Below are positions 1-11,059 of a stretch of 64,000 nt of DNA, piece by piece (the first letter of the stretch is position 1; every line of letters begins with the position of its first letter). Below the pieces are notes generated by a model. It saw nothing but the letters and a program-made list of their open reading frames with translations, was not told where the DNA came from and ran no database searches. The translations under genes were made by a program, and so were the position numbers. Source of the DNA: Delphinus delphis (lineage: Eukaryota > Chordata > Mammalia > Artiodactyla > Delphinidae); NCBI RefSeq assembly GCF_949987515.2, contig NC_082698.1, forward strand, positions 6,398,955 through 6,462,954, in the 5' to 3' direction.

Positions 1-1929
1 AAATTGCTACCAATACAACAAAGTAGCCTGAAGAAACAAATGTTCCAGTGAAAAACTCCTACATGTATCCCATCGATAATTCAATATTTGTAGTATAAGA
101 ATAATTTGATTATACAATTATGGGGGCTCAACTGAACACAGTGGCAATTTTTAAATGCATTTGAACTGCTCTCTTGTTTACCTTAATTTCAGATAAATTT
201 TCCACTTTTTTCTACAATTATTGATCATTCCCAAATTCAAATACAGTGGATAGCAAGGATTCTAGCAGAAGCTAAAGGAGGAAATTGAAAAAAATGAAGA
301 TTGGCAGAACCTATATAACAATAAAATTTTAAAATCTAATGGCTGAAATGGTATGCAGAACTAGGTATTTCGAAAAGAATCATGATAGCCAAGAAAGTAC
401 TGATAACAACAATGACAAAAGAAGTGATAAGATTATGAGAATCGGAGTATTCCTCAACATGAAACAGAATTTCCAAAAGGTGAACTATTACTACTGTCTG
501 CACAGCGTCATTTTAATGAATTTGTTGACTTCCATAAGTATCCTGAACTTTCATCCTGGTCTGTTACATACTGTGAATGAAGGTTTTTTTCCCACCAAAA
601 TTGTGATCCCAATTCACAGAGAATCAAATGGAACATATTAAGAATTTGTTAAAATGCTTCTCAAACAGGTATTATAAAACACATTTAAATATGAACAGAT
701 TGTTATCAGATCTTGTTTGGTCTCTTCCACAACTGATGAATGTACATATTGGGTTTTTTGATGAATGTATATATTGGGTGTTTTGATGATACACTTAAAT
801 ATTTTCATAAGTCATATTACTTACACCAGATACGTTTTCAGGTGGAATTAAATTGACATCTCTCAAAAATCAGATGTCACAGATCACAAGGAGTCTGTGC
901 TTACTTCAATTACACAGAAATTGAATTAAATTGTACTTTACCATTACCTTGAAGAACAGACAAAAAAGAACATTCAGCATTATTGTGAAGTATTAAATAG
1001 TAGTTGAGGATATTAAATGGTTAAATCAAAAGGTTTACCTGTCAGATAACACCGTGAAAACTGATGCTTTCAAATGACAGAAATTTCAGAGAATCAAACT
1101 GCTGGGTTTGATCAATTTTTACATGAGTTCTTGGAAAGCCGTCAAAATGAACAGGACCAATGTGACTTATTTATCCAAAACAGCTCATAAGGAATTCATC
1201 AAAATAGGGGAAAACGTGAACTAAATGAAGTGAGAAATCAAATAAACAAACCCGATATCAAATAACACTCTATTGCTTCAGATTCTACAATAGTGAACTG
1301 CTTTGTGTATGCCATTACGTGTGCTACTCTAAGACAGGAAACCAATTTGCTGTGCAGAAAACCCATTTTTAAGTTTTTGGCAAAATTCATCTGAAATTAA
1401 GGCATACACAAGAATTATTCAAATGCAGCTTTGGCCTTTCAACAGAATGCATGCAGTTCTGAACTGTACACAACAACCTACATTCCACACCTGCCACTCA
1501 TCAATGACAATATGACTGGCAGGAGAGGGGTTAGTTTCAAGCACTCTTGAGAAACATAAGTAATTAAAATATATTCTGGATGCTGCTCTTCCCTAAATCA
1601 CATCAGGAAAAGCTGCCTCCCAATACCTGAAATTGTTGACTACCTCAGGATCTTACACCCCTTACGCTCTTTTCTTGGGTTTCTTTCTTATGTTAGATGT
1701 AGTATTTTAAACATCCATGCACAACTGTATTTTTCTTTTAAAGAGTCTAAGGGTAGTGAGATCATTTGCCTGGTCTTAAAGCAGGGAAATCTTGTAGCAC
1801 AACAACAATGTAAAGTACAATGACATTTCAATGACTCTAAAACATATTTTCTATGAGTGAGAATGAGAACTTGAACACAAATATGGCACAAAAATGTTTA
1901 TTCAAAAAGTTAATCATGACTGTTGGGTC
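1..1929. other. AT-rich single-copy DNA, no gene seen
   Basis: No known repeat family, splice-bounded exon or long coding frame is recognised here. The longest open stretch, about 100 codons at 339-641 on the plus strand, has low-complexity composition and no familiar motif. A 25-bp direct duplication lies at 735-784. The segment ends where a young L1 begins. Confidence 0.6.
735..784. repeat. 25-bp direct tandem duplication
   Basis: Two adjacent copies of a 25-bp unit beginning GATGAATGTA occupy 735-759 and 760-784 and differ at only a few positions. This is seen directly. It is an ordinary replication-slippage type duplication with no evident function. Confidence 0.8.
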
Positions 1930-1940
1930 CTGGATTTGTT

Positions 1941-1953
1941 CAAGATGGCGGAG
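1941..1953 (+). promoter_or_regulatory. YY1-type motif at the L1 5' end
   Basis: CAAGATGGCGGAG lies within the first bases of the element. In human L1 a YY1 site of this form at the start of the 5' UTR positions transcription initiation. By analogy this marks the 5' boundary of a nearly complete copy. Activity in this copy is not shown. Confidence 0.55.
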
Positions 1954-2834
1954 TAGAAGGATGTGCGCTCAACTCCCTCTTGCTAGAGCATCGGAATCAC
2001 AACTAACTGCTGAACAATCATAGACAGGAAGACATTGGAATTCACCAAAAAAGATACCCACATCCAAAGACAAAGGAGAAGCCACAATGAGATGGTAGAG
2101 GAGTGCAAGCACAATAAAGTCAATTCCCATAACTGCTGGGTGGGTGACTCACAAACTGGAGAACAATTATACCCCAGAAGTCCACCCACAGGAGTGAAGG
2201 TTCTGAGCCCCACGTCAGGCTTCCCAAACCGGGGGGTCTGGCAGCAGGAAGAGGAATTTCTAGAGAATAAGACTTTGAAGGCTAGTGGGATTTGATTGCA
2301 GGACTTTGACAGGACTGGGGGAAACAGAGACTTCACTCTTGGAGAACACACAGAAAGTAGTGTGCACACTGGCACCCAAGGGAAAGAGCAGTGATCCCAT
2401 AGGAGACTGAACCAGACCTACCTGCTACTGTTGGAGGGTCTCCTGCAGAGGCAGGGGGTAGCTGTGACTCACCATGAGGACAAAGACACTGTCAGCAGAA
2501 ATTCTGGGAAGTACTCCTTGGTGTGAGCCCTCCCAGAGTCTGCCATTAGCCCCACCAAAGACCCGGTAGGCTCCAGTGTTGGGTCACCTCAGGCCAAACA
2601 ACCAACCGGGATGGAACCCAGCTCCACCCATCAGCAGACAAGCACATTAAAGTTTTACTGAGCTCTGCCCACCAGAGCAACAGCCAGCTCTACCCACCAC
2701 CAGTCCCTGATATCAGGAAACTTGCACAAGCCTCTCAGATAGCCTCATCCACCAGAGGGCAGACAGCAGAAGCAAGAAGACCTAAAGCCCTGCAGCCTGT
2801 GGAAAAAAACCACATTCACAGAAAGATAGACAAG

Positions 2835-4066
2835 ATGAAATGGCAGAGGGCTACGTACAAAAGATAAAATGACAGAAAAAAACTAAATGAAGTGGAGATA
2901 GGAAATCTTCCAGAAAAAGAATTCAGAACACTGATGGTGAAGATGATTCAGGACCTCGGAAAAAGAATGGAGGCAAAGATCGAGAAGATGCAAGAAATGT
3001 TTAACAAAGACCTAGAAGAATTAAAGAACAAACACCTAAAATAATTAAAGAACAGAGATGAACAATATAATAACTGATATGAAAAACACACTAGCATGAA
3101 TCAACAGCAGAATAACTGAGGCAGAAAAACGGATAAGAGACCTGGAAGAGAGAATGGGAGAATTCACTGATATGGAACAGAATAAAGAAAAAAGAATGGG
3201 GCTTCCCTGGTGGCGCAGCGGTTGAGGGTCTGCCTGCCGATGCAGGGGACGCAGGTTCATGCCCCAGTCTGGGAGGATTCCACATGCCGCGGAGCGGCTG
3301 AGCCCATGAGCCACGGCCACTGAGCCTGCGCGTCCAGAGCCTGTGCTCCGCAGCGGGAGAAGCCACAGCGGTGAGAGGCCCACATACCGCAAAAAAAAAA
3401 AAAGAAAAAAGAATGAAAAGAAATGAAGACAGCCTAAGGGACCTCTAGGACAATGTTAAACACAACAACATTACCATTATATGGGTCCCAGAAGGAGAAG
3501 AGAGAAAGATAGGACCCAGGAAAATATTTGAAGAGATTACAGTCAAAAACTTCCTTAACATGGGAAAGGAAATAGCCACCGAAGTCCAGGAAGCACAGAG
3601 AGTCCCAGGCAGGATAAACCCAAGGAAAAACACGCTGAGACACATAGTAATCCAAAGGACAAAAATTAAAGACAAAGAAAAATTACTGAAAGCAACAAGA
3701 GAAAAATGACAAATAATATACAAGGGAACATCCATAAGGTTAACAGCTGATTTCTCAGCAGAAACTCTACAAGCCAGAAGGGAGTGGCATGACATATTTA
3801 AAGTGATGAAAGGGAAGAACGTACAACCAAGATTACTCTACCCAGCAAGGATCTCATTCAGATTCCAAGGAGAAATCAAAAACTTTACAGACAAGCAAAA
3901 GTTAAGAGAATTCAGCACCACCAAACCAGCTCTACAACAAATGCTAAAGGAACTTCTCCAAGTGGGAGACACAAGAGAAGAAAAGGACCTACAAAAACAA
4001 ACCAATAACAAAAAAGAAAATGGTAATAGCAACATACATACCAATAATTACCTTAAACATGAATAG
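2835..4066 (+). pseudogene. L1 ORF1 remnant (RNA-binding ORF1p), disrupted
   Basis: ORF1p is the nucleic-acid chaperone of L1 ribonucleoprotein particles. The likely start ATG is at 2835. A coiled-coil-like stretch (EKMQEMFNKDLEELK) lies near 2985-3030. The C-terminal domain is clear: [15 protein letters not shown] near 3640, [17 protein letters not shown] near 3740 and [16 protein letters not shown] near 3835. A CHR SINE splits the frame at 3199-3403 and an in-frame TGA interrupts it near 3707. The usual stop appears lost, so the last open frame runs on to 4066 and overlaps the start of ORF2. Confidence 0.85.
3184..3415 (+). mobile_element. CHR-type tRNA-derived SINE inside L1 ORF1, with target-site duplication
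   Basis: The SINE body runs from 3199 to 3403 on the plus strand. It has the GGGGCTTCCCTGG head, a tRNA-like A box (TGGCGCAGCGG) and an A tail. It is flanked by a perfect 15-bp duplication AAAGAAAAAAGAATG at 3184-3198 and 3401-3415, the hallmark of L1-driven insertion. It inserted after the host L1. Confidence 0.95.
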
Positions 4067-4893
4067 ATTAAATGCTCCAACCAAAAGACACAGGCTGGCT
4101 GAATGGATACAAAAACAGGATCCATATATATGCTGTCTACAAGAGACCCACTTCAGACCTAGGAACACATACAGACTGAAAGTGAGGGGACGGAAAAAAG
4201 ATATTCCATGCAAATGGAAATCAAAAGAAAACTAGAGTAGCGATTCTCATATCAGACAAAAGAGGCTTTAAAATAAAGACTATTACAAGAGACAAAGAAG
4301 GACACTACATAATGATCAAGGGATCAATCCAAGAAGAAGATATGACAACTGTTAATATTTATGCACCCAACATAGGAGAACCTCAATACATAAGGCAAAT
4401 GCTAGAAACCATAAAAGGGGAAGTCGACAGTAACACAATCATAGTAGGGGACTTTAACACCTCACTTTCACCAATGGACAGATCATCCAAAATGAAAATA
4501 AATAGGTAACACAAGCTTTAAATGATACATTAAACAAGATGGACTGAATTGATATTTATAGGACATTCCATCCAAAAACAACAGAATACACTTTCCCCTC
4601 AAGTGTTCATGGAACATTCTCCAGGATAGATCATATCTTGTGTCACAAATCAAGCCTTGGTAAATTTAAGAATACTGAAATCGTATCAAGTATCTTTTCC
4701 GACCACAACCCTATGAGACTAGATATCAATTACAGGAAAATATCTGTAAAAAATACAAACAAATCAAGGTTAAACAATACACTACTAAATAACCAACAGC
4801 TCAATGAAGAAATCAAAGAGGAAATCAAAAAATACCTAGAGACAAATTACAACGAAAACACGACGATCCAAAACTTATGGGATGCAGCAAGCA

Positions 4894-4982
4894 GTTCTAA
4901 GAGGGAAGTTTATAGCAACAAAGTTCTAAGAGGGAAGTTTATAGCAACACAAGCAGTTCTAAGAGGGAAGTTTATAGCAACA
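4894..4982 (+). repeat. Three copies of a 27-bp block inside L1 ORF2
   Basis: The block starting GTTCTAAGAGGGAAG occurs at 4894-4920, 4923-4949 and 4956-4982, with 2-bp and 6-bp spacers. It corresponds to the AVLRGKFIA region between endonuclease and reverse transcriptase. The copy steps are 29 and 33 bp, so the 62 bp added is not a multiple of three and shifts the frame. Confidence 0.95.
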
Positions 4983-5830
4983 AGAAAAAGCTAAAATAAA
5001 CAATCTAACCTTACACCTAAAGGAACTAGAGAAAGAAGAACAAACAAAACCCAAAGTTAGCAGAAGGAAAGAAATCAAAAAGATCAGAGCAGAAATAAAT
5101 GAAATAGAAACAAAGAAAACAATAGCAAAGATCAATAAAACGAAAAGCTGGTTCTTCGAGAAGACAAACAAAATTGATAAACCATTAGCCAGAGTCATCA
5201 AGAAAAAGAGGGAGAAGACTCAAATCAATAGAATTAGAAATGAAAAATGAGAAGTTACAACAGACACCCCAGAAATACAAAGCATCCTAAGAGACTACTA
5301 CAAGCAACTCTATGCAATAAAATGGACAACCTGGAAGAAATGGACAAATTCTTAGAAAGGTATAACCTTCCAAGACTGAATCAGGAAGAAGCAGAAAATA
5401 TGAACAGACCAATCACAAGTAATGAAACTGAAACTGTGATTTTAAACTTCCCAACAAACAAAAGTCCAGGACCAGATGGCTTCACAGGTGAATTCTAACA
5501 AACATTTAGAGAAGAGCTAACACCCATCCTTCTCAAACTCTTCCAAAAAATTTCAGAGGAAGGAACACTCCTCCAAACTCATTCTATGAGGGCACCATCA
5601 CCCTGATACTAAAACCAGACAAAGATACTACAAAAAAGGAAAATTACAGACCAATATCACTGATGAACATAGATGCAAAAATTCTCAACAAAATACTAGG
5701 AAACAATCCAACAACGCATTAAAAGGATCATACACCATGATCAAGTAGGATTTTTCCCAGGGATGCAAGGATTTTTCAATATATGCCAATCAATCGTGTG
5801 ATACACCATATTAAGGAATTGAAGAAGAAA

Positions 5831-6060
5831 AACCATATGATCAGGATACCCTGGTGACGCAATGGTTGAGAGTCTGCCTGCCGATGCAGGGGGCACAAGT
5901 TCGTGCCCTGGTCCAGGAGGATCCCACATACCGTGGAGCGGCTGGGCCCGTGAACCATGGCCACTGAGCCTGCATGTCCGAAGCCTGTGCTCCGCAATGG
6001 GAGAGGCCACAACAGTGAGAGGCCTGCTTACCACAAAAAAAAAAACCAACCATATGATCA
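5831..6060 (+). mobile_element. CHR-type SINE inside L1 ORF2, with target-site duplication
   Basis: The SINE body is 5844-6047, plus strand, with a short A tail. A perfect 13-bp duplication AACCATATGATCA flanks it at 5831-5843 and 6048-6060. It is more diverged than the copy at 3199: the head is altered to GGATACCCTGGTGACGCA. Confidence 0.93.
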
Positions 6061-8255
6061 TCTCAATAGATGCAGAAAAAGCTTTTGACAAAATTCAACA
6101 CCAATTTATGATAAAAACTCTCCAGAAAGTGGGTATAGAGGGAACCTACCTCAAATAATAAAGGCCATATAGGACAAACCCACAGCAAATATCATTCTCA
6201 ATGGTGAAAAACAGAAAGCATTTCCTCTAAGATCAGGAACGAGATAAGGATGTCCACTCTCACCACTATTATTCAACATAGTTTTGGAAGTCCTAGCCAC
6301 GGCAATCAGAGAAGAAAAAGAAATAAAAGGAATACAAATTGGAAAAGAAGAAGTAAAACTGTCACTGTTTGCAGATGACATGATACTATACATAGAGAAT
6401 CCTAAAGACTCTACCAGACAACTACTAGAGCTAATCAATGAGTTTGGTAAAGTGGCAGGATACAAAATTAATGCACAGAAATCTCTTGCATTCCTATACA
6501 CTAATGATGAAAAATCTGAAAGAGAAATTAAGGAAACACTACCATTTACCATTGCAACAAAAAGAATAAAATACCTAGGAATAAATCTACCTAGGGAGAC
6601 AAAAGACCTGTATGCAGAAAACTATAAGACACTGATGAAAGAAATTAAACATGATACAAATAGATGGAGAGATATACCATGTTCTTGGATTGGAAGAATC
6701 AATATTGTGAAAATGACTATACTACCCAAAGCAATCTACAGATTCAATGCAATCCCTATCAAATTACCAATGGCATTTTTTAGAGAAGTAGAACAAAAAA
6801 ATCTTAAAATTTGTATGGAGACATAAAAGACGCTGAATAGCCAAAGCTGTCTTGAGGGAAAAAACGGGGCTGGAGGAATCAGACTCCAAAGCTACAGTAA
6901 TCAAGACAATATGGTACTGGCACCAAAACAGAAACATAGATCAGCGGAACAGGGTAGAAAGCCCAGAGATAAACCCACGCACCTATGGTCAACTAATCTA
7001 TGACAAAGGAGGCAAGGATATACAATGGAGAAAAGATAGTCTCTTCAATAAGTGGTGCTGGGAAAACTGGACAGCTACATGTAAAAGAATGAAATTAGAA
7101 CCCTCCCTAACACCATACACAAAAGTAAACTCAAAATGAATTCGAGACCTAAATGTAAGACTGGACACTATAAAACTCTTAGAGGAAAACATAGGAAGAA
7201 CACTCTTTGACATAACTCACAGCAAGATCTTTTTTGATCCACCTTCTAGAGTAATGGAAATAAAAACAAAAATAAACAAATGGGACCTAATGAAACTTAA
7301 AAGCTTTTGCACAGCAAAGGAAACCATAAACAAGACGAAAAGACAACCCTCAGAATGGGAGAAAACATTTGCAAAAGCAGCAACGGACAAAGGATTAATC
7401 TCAAAATATATAAACAGCTCATGCAGCTCAATATTAAAGAAACAAACAACCCAATCCAAAAATGGGCAGAAGACCTAAATAGACATTTCTCCAAAGAAGA
7501 CATACAGATGGCCTAGAAGCACATGAAAAGCTGCTCAACATCACTAATTATTAGAGAAATGCAAATCAAAACTACAATGAGGTATCACCTCACACCAGTT
7601 AGAATGGGCATCATCAGAAAATCTACAAACAACAAGTGCTGGAGAGCGTGTGGAGAAAAGGGAATCCTCTTGCACGCTTGGTGGGAATGTAAACTGATAC
7701 AGCCACTATGGAGAACAGTATGGAGGTTCCTTAAAAAACGAAAAATAGAATTACCATATTATCCAGCAATCCCACTACTGGGCATATACTCAGAGAAAAC
7801 CATAATTCAAAAAGACACACGCACCTCGATGTTCATTGCAGCGCTACTTACAATAGCCAGGTCATGGACACAACCTAAATGCCCATTGACAGACGAATGG
7901 ATAAAGAAGATGTGGTACATATATACAATGGAATATTACTTAGCCATAAGAAGGAACGAAACGGAGTCATTTGTTGAGACGTGGATGGACCTAGAGATGT
8001 CATACATAGTGAAGTAAGCCAGAAAGAGAAAAACAAATACCGTATATTAACACATGTATGTGGAACCTAGAAAAATGGTACAGATGAACCAGTTTGCAGG
8101 GCAGAAGTTGAGACACAGATGTAGAGAACGTATGAACACAAAGTGGGGAAAACCACGGTGGGGTGGGGATGACATGTATACACTGATGTATATAAAATTG
8201 ATGACTAATAAGAACCTGCAGTATAAAAGAACAAACAGACAAAATAAGAAGTAAA

Positions 8256-8689
8256 TTGTAAGAGAAGGTTTTTCCGATCTCAATGAAAGCAGTAATTAAA
8301 GGGAAGGGATAAATTTCAAGCACAGTGAATAGACCCTTGGATTTTTTGATAATGCAATTAACAGAGGGAAGTGAGTCAGAGGAACACATTGGGAAATTAC
8401 TGAAATTTTTCCTAAAATAACAAAGATAAAATGAAACTCATAACTGCCACTATTATGAAGATATTGGTGACAAACTGTTTAACAACAACTGTCCTCTATT
8501 TAATGAGTAGTTATGATGACTCCGACCCAAGAAAATGTGAAATGGTCATATAGGAAGAAAACCTGATAGAAGTTTCAGCAAATTTGACAGCAAAAACCTA
8601 AAAATATATGTGGAATTACAAATAATGAGTTGCAAAGCTGAAACTCTTCTAAACCATTAAAAAAAAAACCCAATCAACCAAAGACTGAA
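8256..8689. other. Single-copy DNA, no feature recognised
   Basis: This AT-rich sequence lies between the L1 3' end and the next old repeat. No repeat family, exon or motif could be recognised. Confidence 0.5.
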
Positions 8690-9015
8690 TTATCCTTTTT
8701 CTTTTGATACCTACATAGTATGCCATTATATGAATGCACTATATTTAACCTGGTCCCTTTTATAGGGCATTTAGAATGTTTTCCATCTTTTCTTACTATA
8801 AACAATGTGTTCACATACCTTCTAATTCCTGTAGGAATGTATCCGGAGGATAATTCCTAGAAGGACAATTGCTAAGCCAGAGAACATACATGGTTAAATT
8901 GGATTAATATGACTCCACTTCCACAGCCCAGCAAAATCTATGCCTACTTCCATACCCTCAGGCATAGAGCACGTTGTCAAACTTCCAGATCATTTTTAAA
9001 TGGTATCTCCTTGAC
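8690..9015 (-). mobile_element. Old L1/HAL1-like fragment, antisense
   Basis: The block near 8770-8880 resembles the antisense of an old LINE-1 ORF2 end, where a TTTTCCATC...TATAAACAATG pattern is followed by a CCTAGAAGGACAATTGCT stretch. Divergence is high, so family and borders are uncertain. Confidence 0.45.
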
Positions 9016-9019
9016 ATTA

Positions 9020-10930
9020 TTTTAACATGCTTTTTTTAAGAGCAGTTTTAGGTTCACTGCAAAATTGAGCAGTACAGAGAATTTCCATATGCCCTCACTA
9101 TCAACATCCCCTACCAAAGCAGTACATTTGTTACAACTGATGAACCTGCATTGACACATTGCTATCATGCAGAGCCCATAGTTTATATTAGGGTTTGCTC
9201 TTGGTGTTGTACATTCTATGGGTTTGGACAAATGTATAAGGACATGTGTCCATCATTATAGTATCATACAAAGTAGTTTTACTGCCCTAAAAACCCTCTG
9301 TGCTCTACCTATTCATCCCTCTCTTCCCACTAACTTCTGGCAACCACTGATCCTTTTACTGTCTCCTTAATTTTGCCTTTTCAGATTGGCTTCTTTCACT
9401 TAGCAATATGCATTTAAGGTTCTTCCAAGTCTTTTCAGGGCTGGATAGCTCACTTCTTTTTAGCGCTGAATGGTATTCCATTGTCTGGATGTACCACAGT
9501 TGACCTTTTCACCCACTGAAGGACATTTTGGTTGCTTCCAAGTTTGACAATTATGAATAAAAACTGCTATAAACATCTGTGCACAGGTTTTTGTGTGGAC
9601 ATAAGTTTTCAACTCCTTTGGGTAAACATGGACCATAGGGTAAGAATACGTTTCGTTTTGTAAGAGACTTCCAAGCTGTCTTCCAAAGCGTCTGTAGCGT
9701 TTTGCATTCCCATCAGCAACGAATGAGAGTTGATGCTGTTCCAAATCCTCGCCAGCATTTTGGGTCTTCACCCTTCTGATAGTACATAGTGGTATCTCGT
9801 GGTTTTAATTTGCAACCCCTAATAACATATGACGTTGAGCATTTTTCATATGATTATTTGCCATCTGTATATTTTCTTTGATGACATGTCCATTCAGATC
9901 TTCCCCCATTTTTAACTGGGTTGTTCATTTTCCTGTTTGAGTACTCCTTGTCATTCTAATTGACCTCTCTTACTAAGACTGAACTTTTTTTCACGTTTAA
10001 AAGCTATTTGCATGTCCTTTTAGAAAATGTATTAAACGCTTGTTTGAAACTTTTGCCTTTTTATTGCATAGCTGGTCATATTAGCTGTAGAAATCCTTTA
10101 AATACTAAGGAAATTAGTTCTTCATGAAATGAACTAAATATTTCCAACTTTGTCACATTTTTACTGTTTCATACTTTCTTCACCTTTACAGTCAAATTTA
10201 TCAATCTTCTATGGCACTTTGTCTCATGACAAGAAAGGTCATTCCCACTCCAAGGTTATTTTGATTTCATGGTTTCCGCTTTTTCTAAAATTTACTTTTT
10301 AACATTTAAATATTTAATCCTTCTGGAATTTAGAAATGAGGTATGGATTAAACTTTTTAAATATGGCTATCTGGTCCCTTCAACATCATGTATTGAACAA
10401 TCCCAAATTTCCCATTGATTTGAAATGTTATCTTTATCAAATATTAATAAGATTAGGGGTCTTTTTCTGCACCTTATGTCCATTCTTATACCCATACCAG
10501 ATGGGTTTACTAAAGCTTTATATTTGGTTCTATCTAGACTTGTTTCATAATTTCCTTACATGTTACTATACACATTTTCCATATGAATTCTAAAATTAGC
10601 TTGTCTGAACTGAAAACAAACTTCAGAATTCTTACAAAATGTTAAATATACAGATTCAGGGAGAATTGACATTTTTATGAAATAAATTTTTCTGAGAACA
10701 AATTATGCCTTTCCATTTTCAAGTCTCCTTTTAATGGCTCTGGTAGCCTTTCGAAATTGTCTTCACATACATCTCGCACATTTCCTGTGAGATTTATTCC
10801 TAGCATTTCATGTAGGAAGTGCCCTTCCTGTATCTTCTAATTGTTTATTTTTTGTATATATGAAAGCTAATTATTTCTTAGTAATTTTTTCATCTTGATA
10901 TTTGATATCATAAGAGTATGTGGAATATAT
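9020..10930 (-). mobile_element. Old mammalian L1 (L1M-type) fragments, antisense
   Basis: The plus strand shows the known antisense landmarks of L1 ORF2 and its 3' region. These are TGGTATTCCATTGTCTGGAT near 9470, GGTTGCTTCCAAGTTTGACA near 9528 and CATGTCCATTCAGATCTTCC near 9885. Blocks antisense to the ORF2 middle follow near 10170-10500 (TTGATTTGAAATGTTATC at 10417). No open frame survives. More than one insertion may be merged here. Confidence 0.75.
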
Positions 10931-11059
10931 AATAAAACAATCAAGCAGATACTGGAAAGCAACCACCAGTACTGTTCTGAAGACCTAGAACAGTACCAAT
11001 TCCAGTTATTCTACTTATGTGCTGGCCCTTAACCCTCCAAAGACACTATCAATTTCTGT

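Larger units (their letters stand above)
4020..8050 (+). pseudogene. L1 ORF2 remnant (endonuclease and reverse transcriptase), disrupted
   Basis: ORF2p supplies endonuclease and reverse transcriptase for target-primed reverse transcription. The endonuclease domain begins at 4020 with a TLNMNRLNAPTKRHRLAEW stretch and CCLQETHF. The reverse transcriptase follows, with [13 protein letters not shown] near 5455-5495, a [11 protein letters not shown] stretch near 6070 and the catalytic FADD motif near 6369. The C-terminal part has [10 protein letters not shown] and [12 protein letters not shown] near 7770 and 7920. Stops occur after 4235 and 4509, the triplication at 4894-4982 shifts the frame, and a SINE interrupts at 5844-6047. 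Confidence 0.9.
1930..8255 (+). mobile_element. Near full-length L1 retrotransposon, inactive
   Basis: The order is 5' UTR (about 1930-2834), ORF1 remnant, ORF2 remnant and a 3' UTR of about 200 bp ending near 8255. The 5' end carries the motif CAAGATGGCGGAG at 1941-1953, typical of a L1 5' end. Both reading frames are broken by stops and frameshifts, and two CHR SINEs (3199-3403, 5844-6047) lie inside the body, so it cannot move. Removing the SINEs leaves about 5.9 kb, close to a complete L1. No clear target-site duplication or long A tail was found at the ends. Confidence 0.92.

Noticed and set aside
339..641. 100-codon plus-strand frame near the window start
   Set aside because: AT-rich, no domain, no promoter or splice context. 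A processed-pseudogene origin was considered but no parent gene was recognised.
3045..3392. Recurrent arginine- and proline-rich frames containing GSGRAGSVA or [13 protein letters not shown]
   Set aside because: These recur wherever a CHR SINE lies (also 13816, 25691, 32784, 43226 and 46879) and are translations of the SINE, not a protein family.
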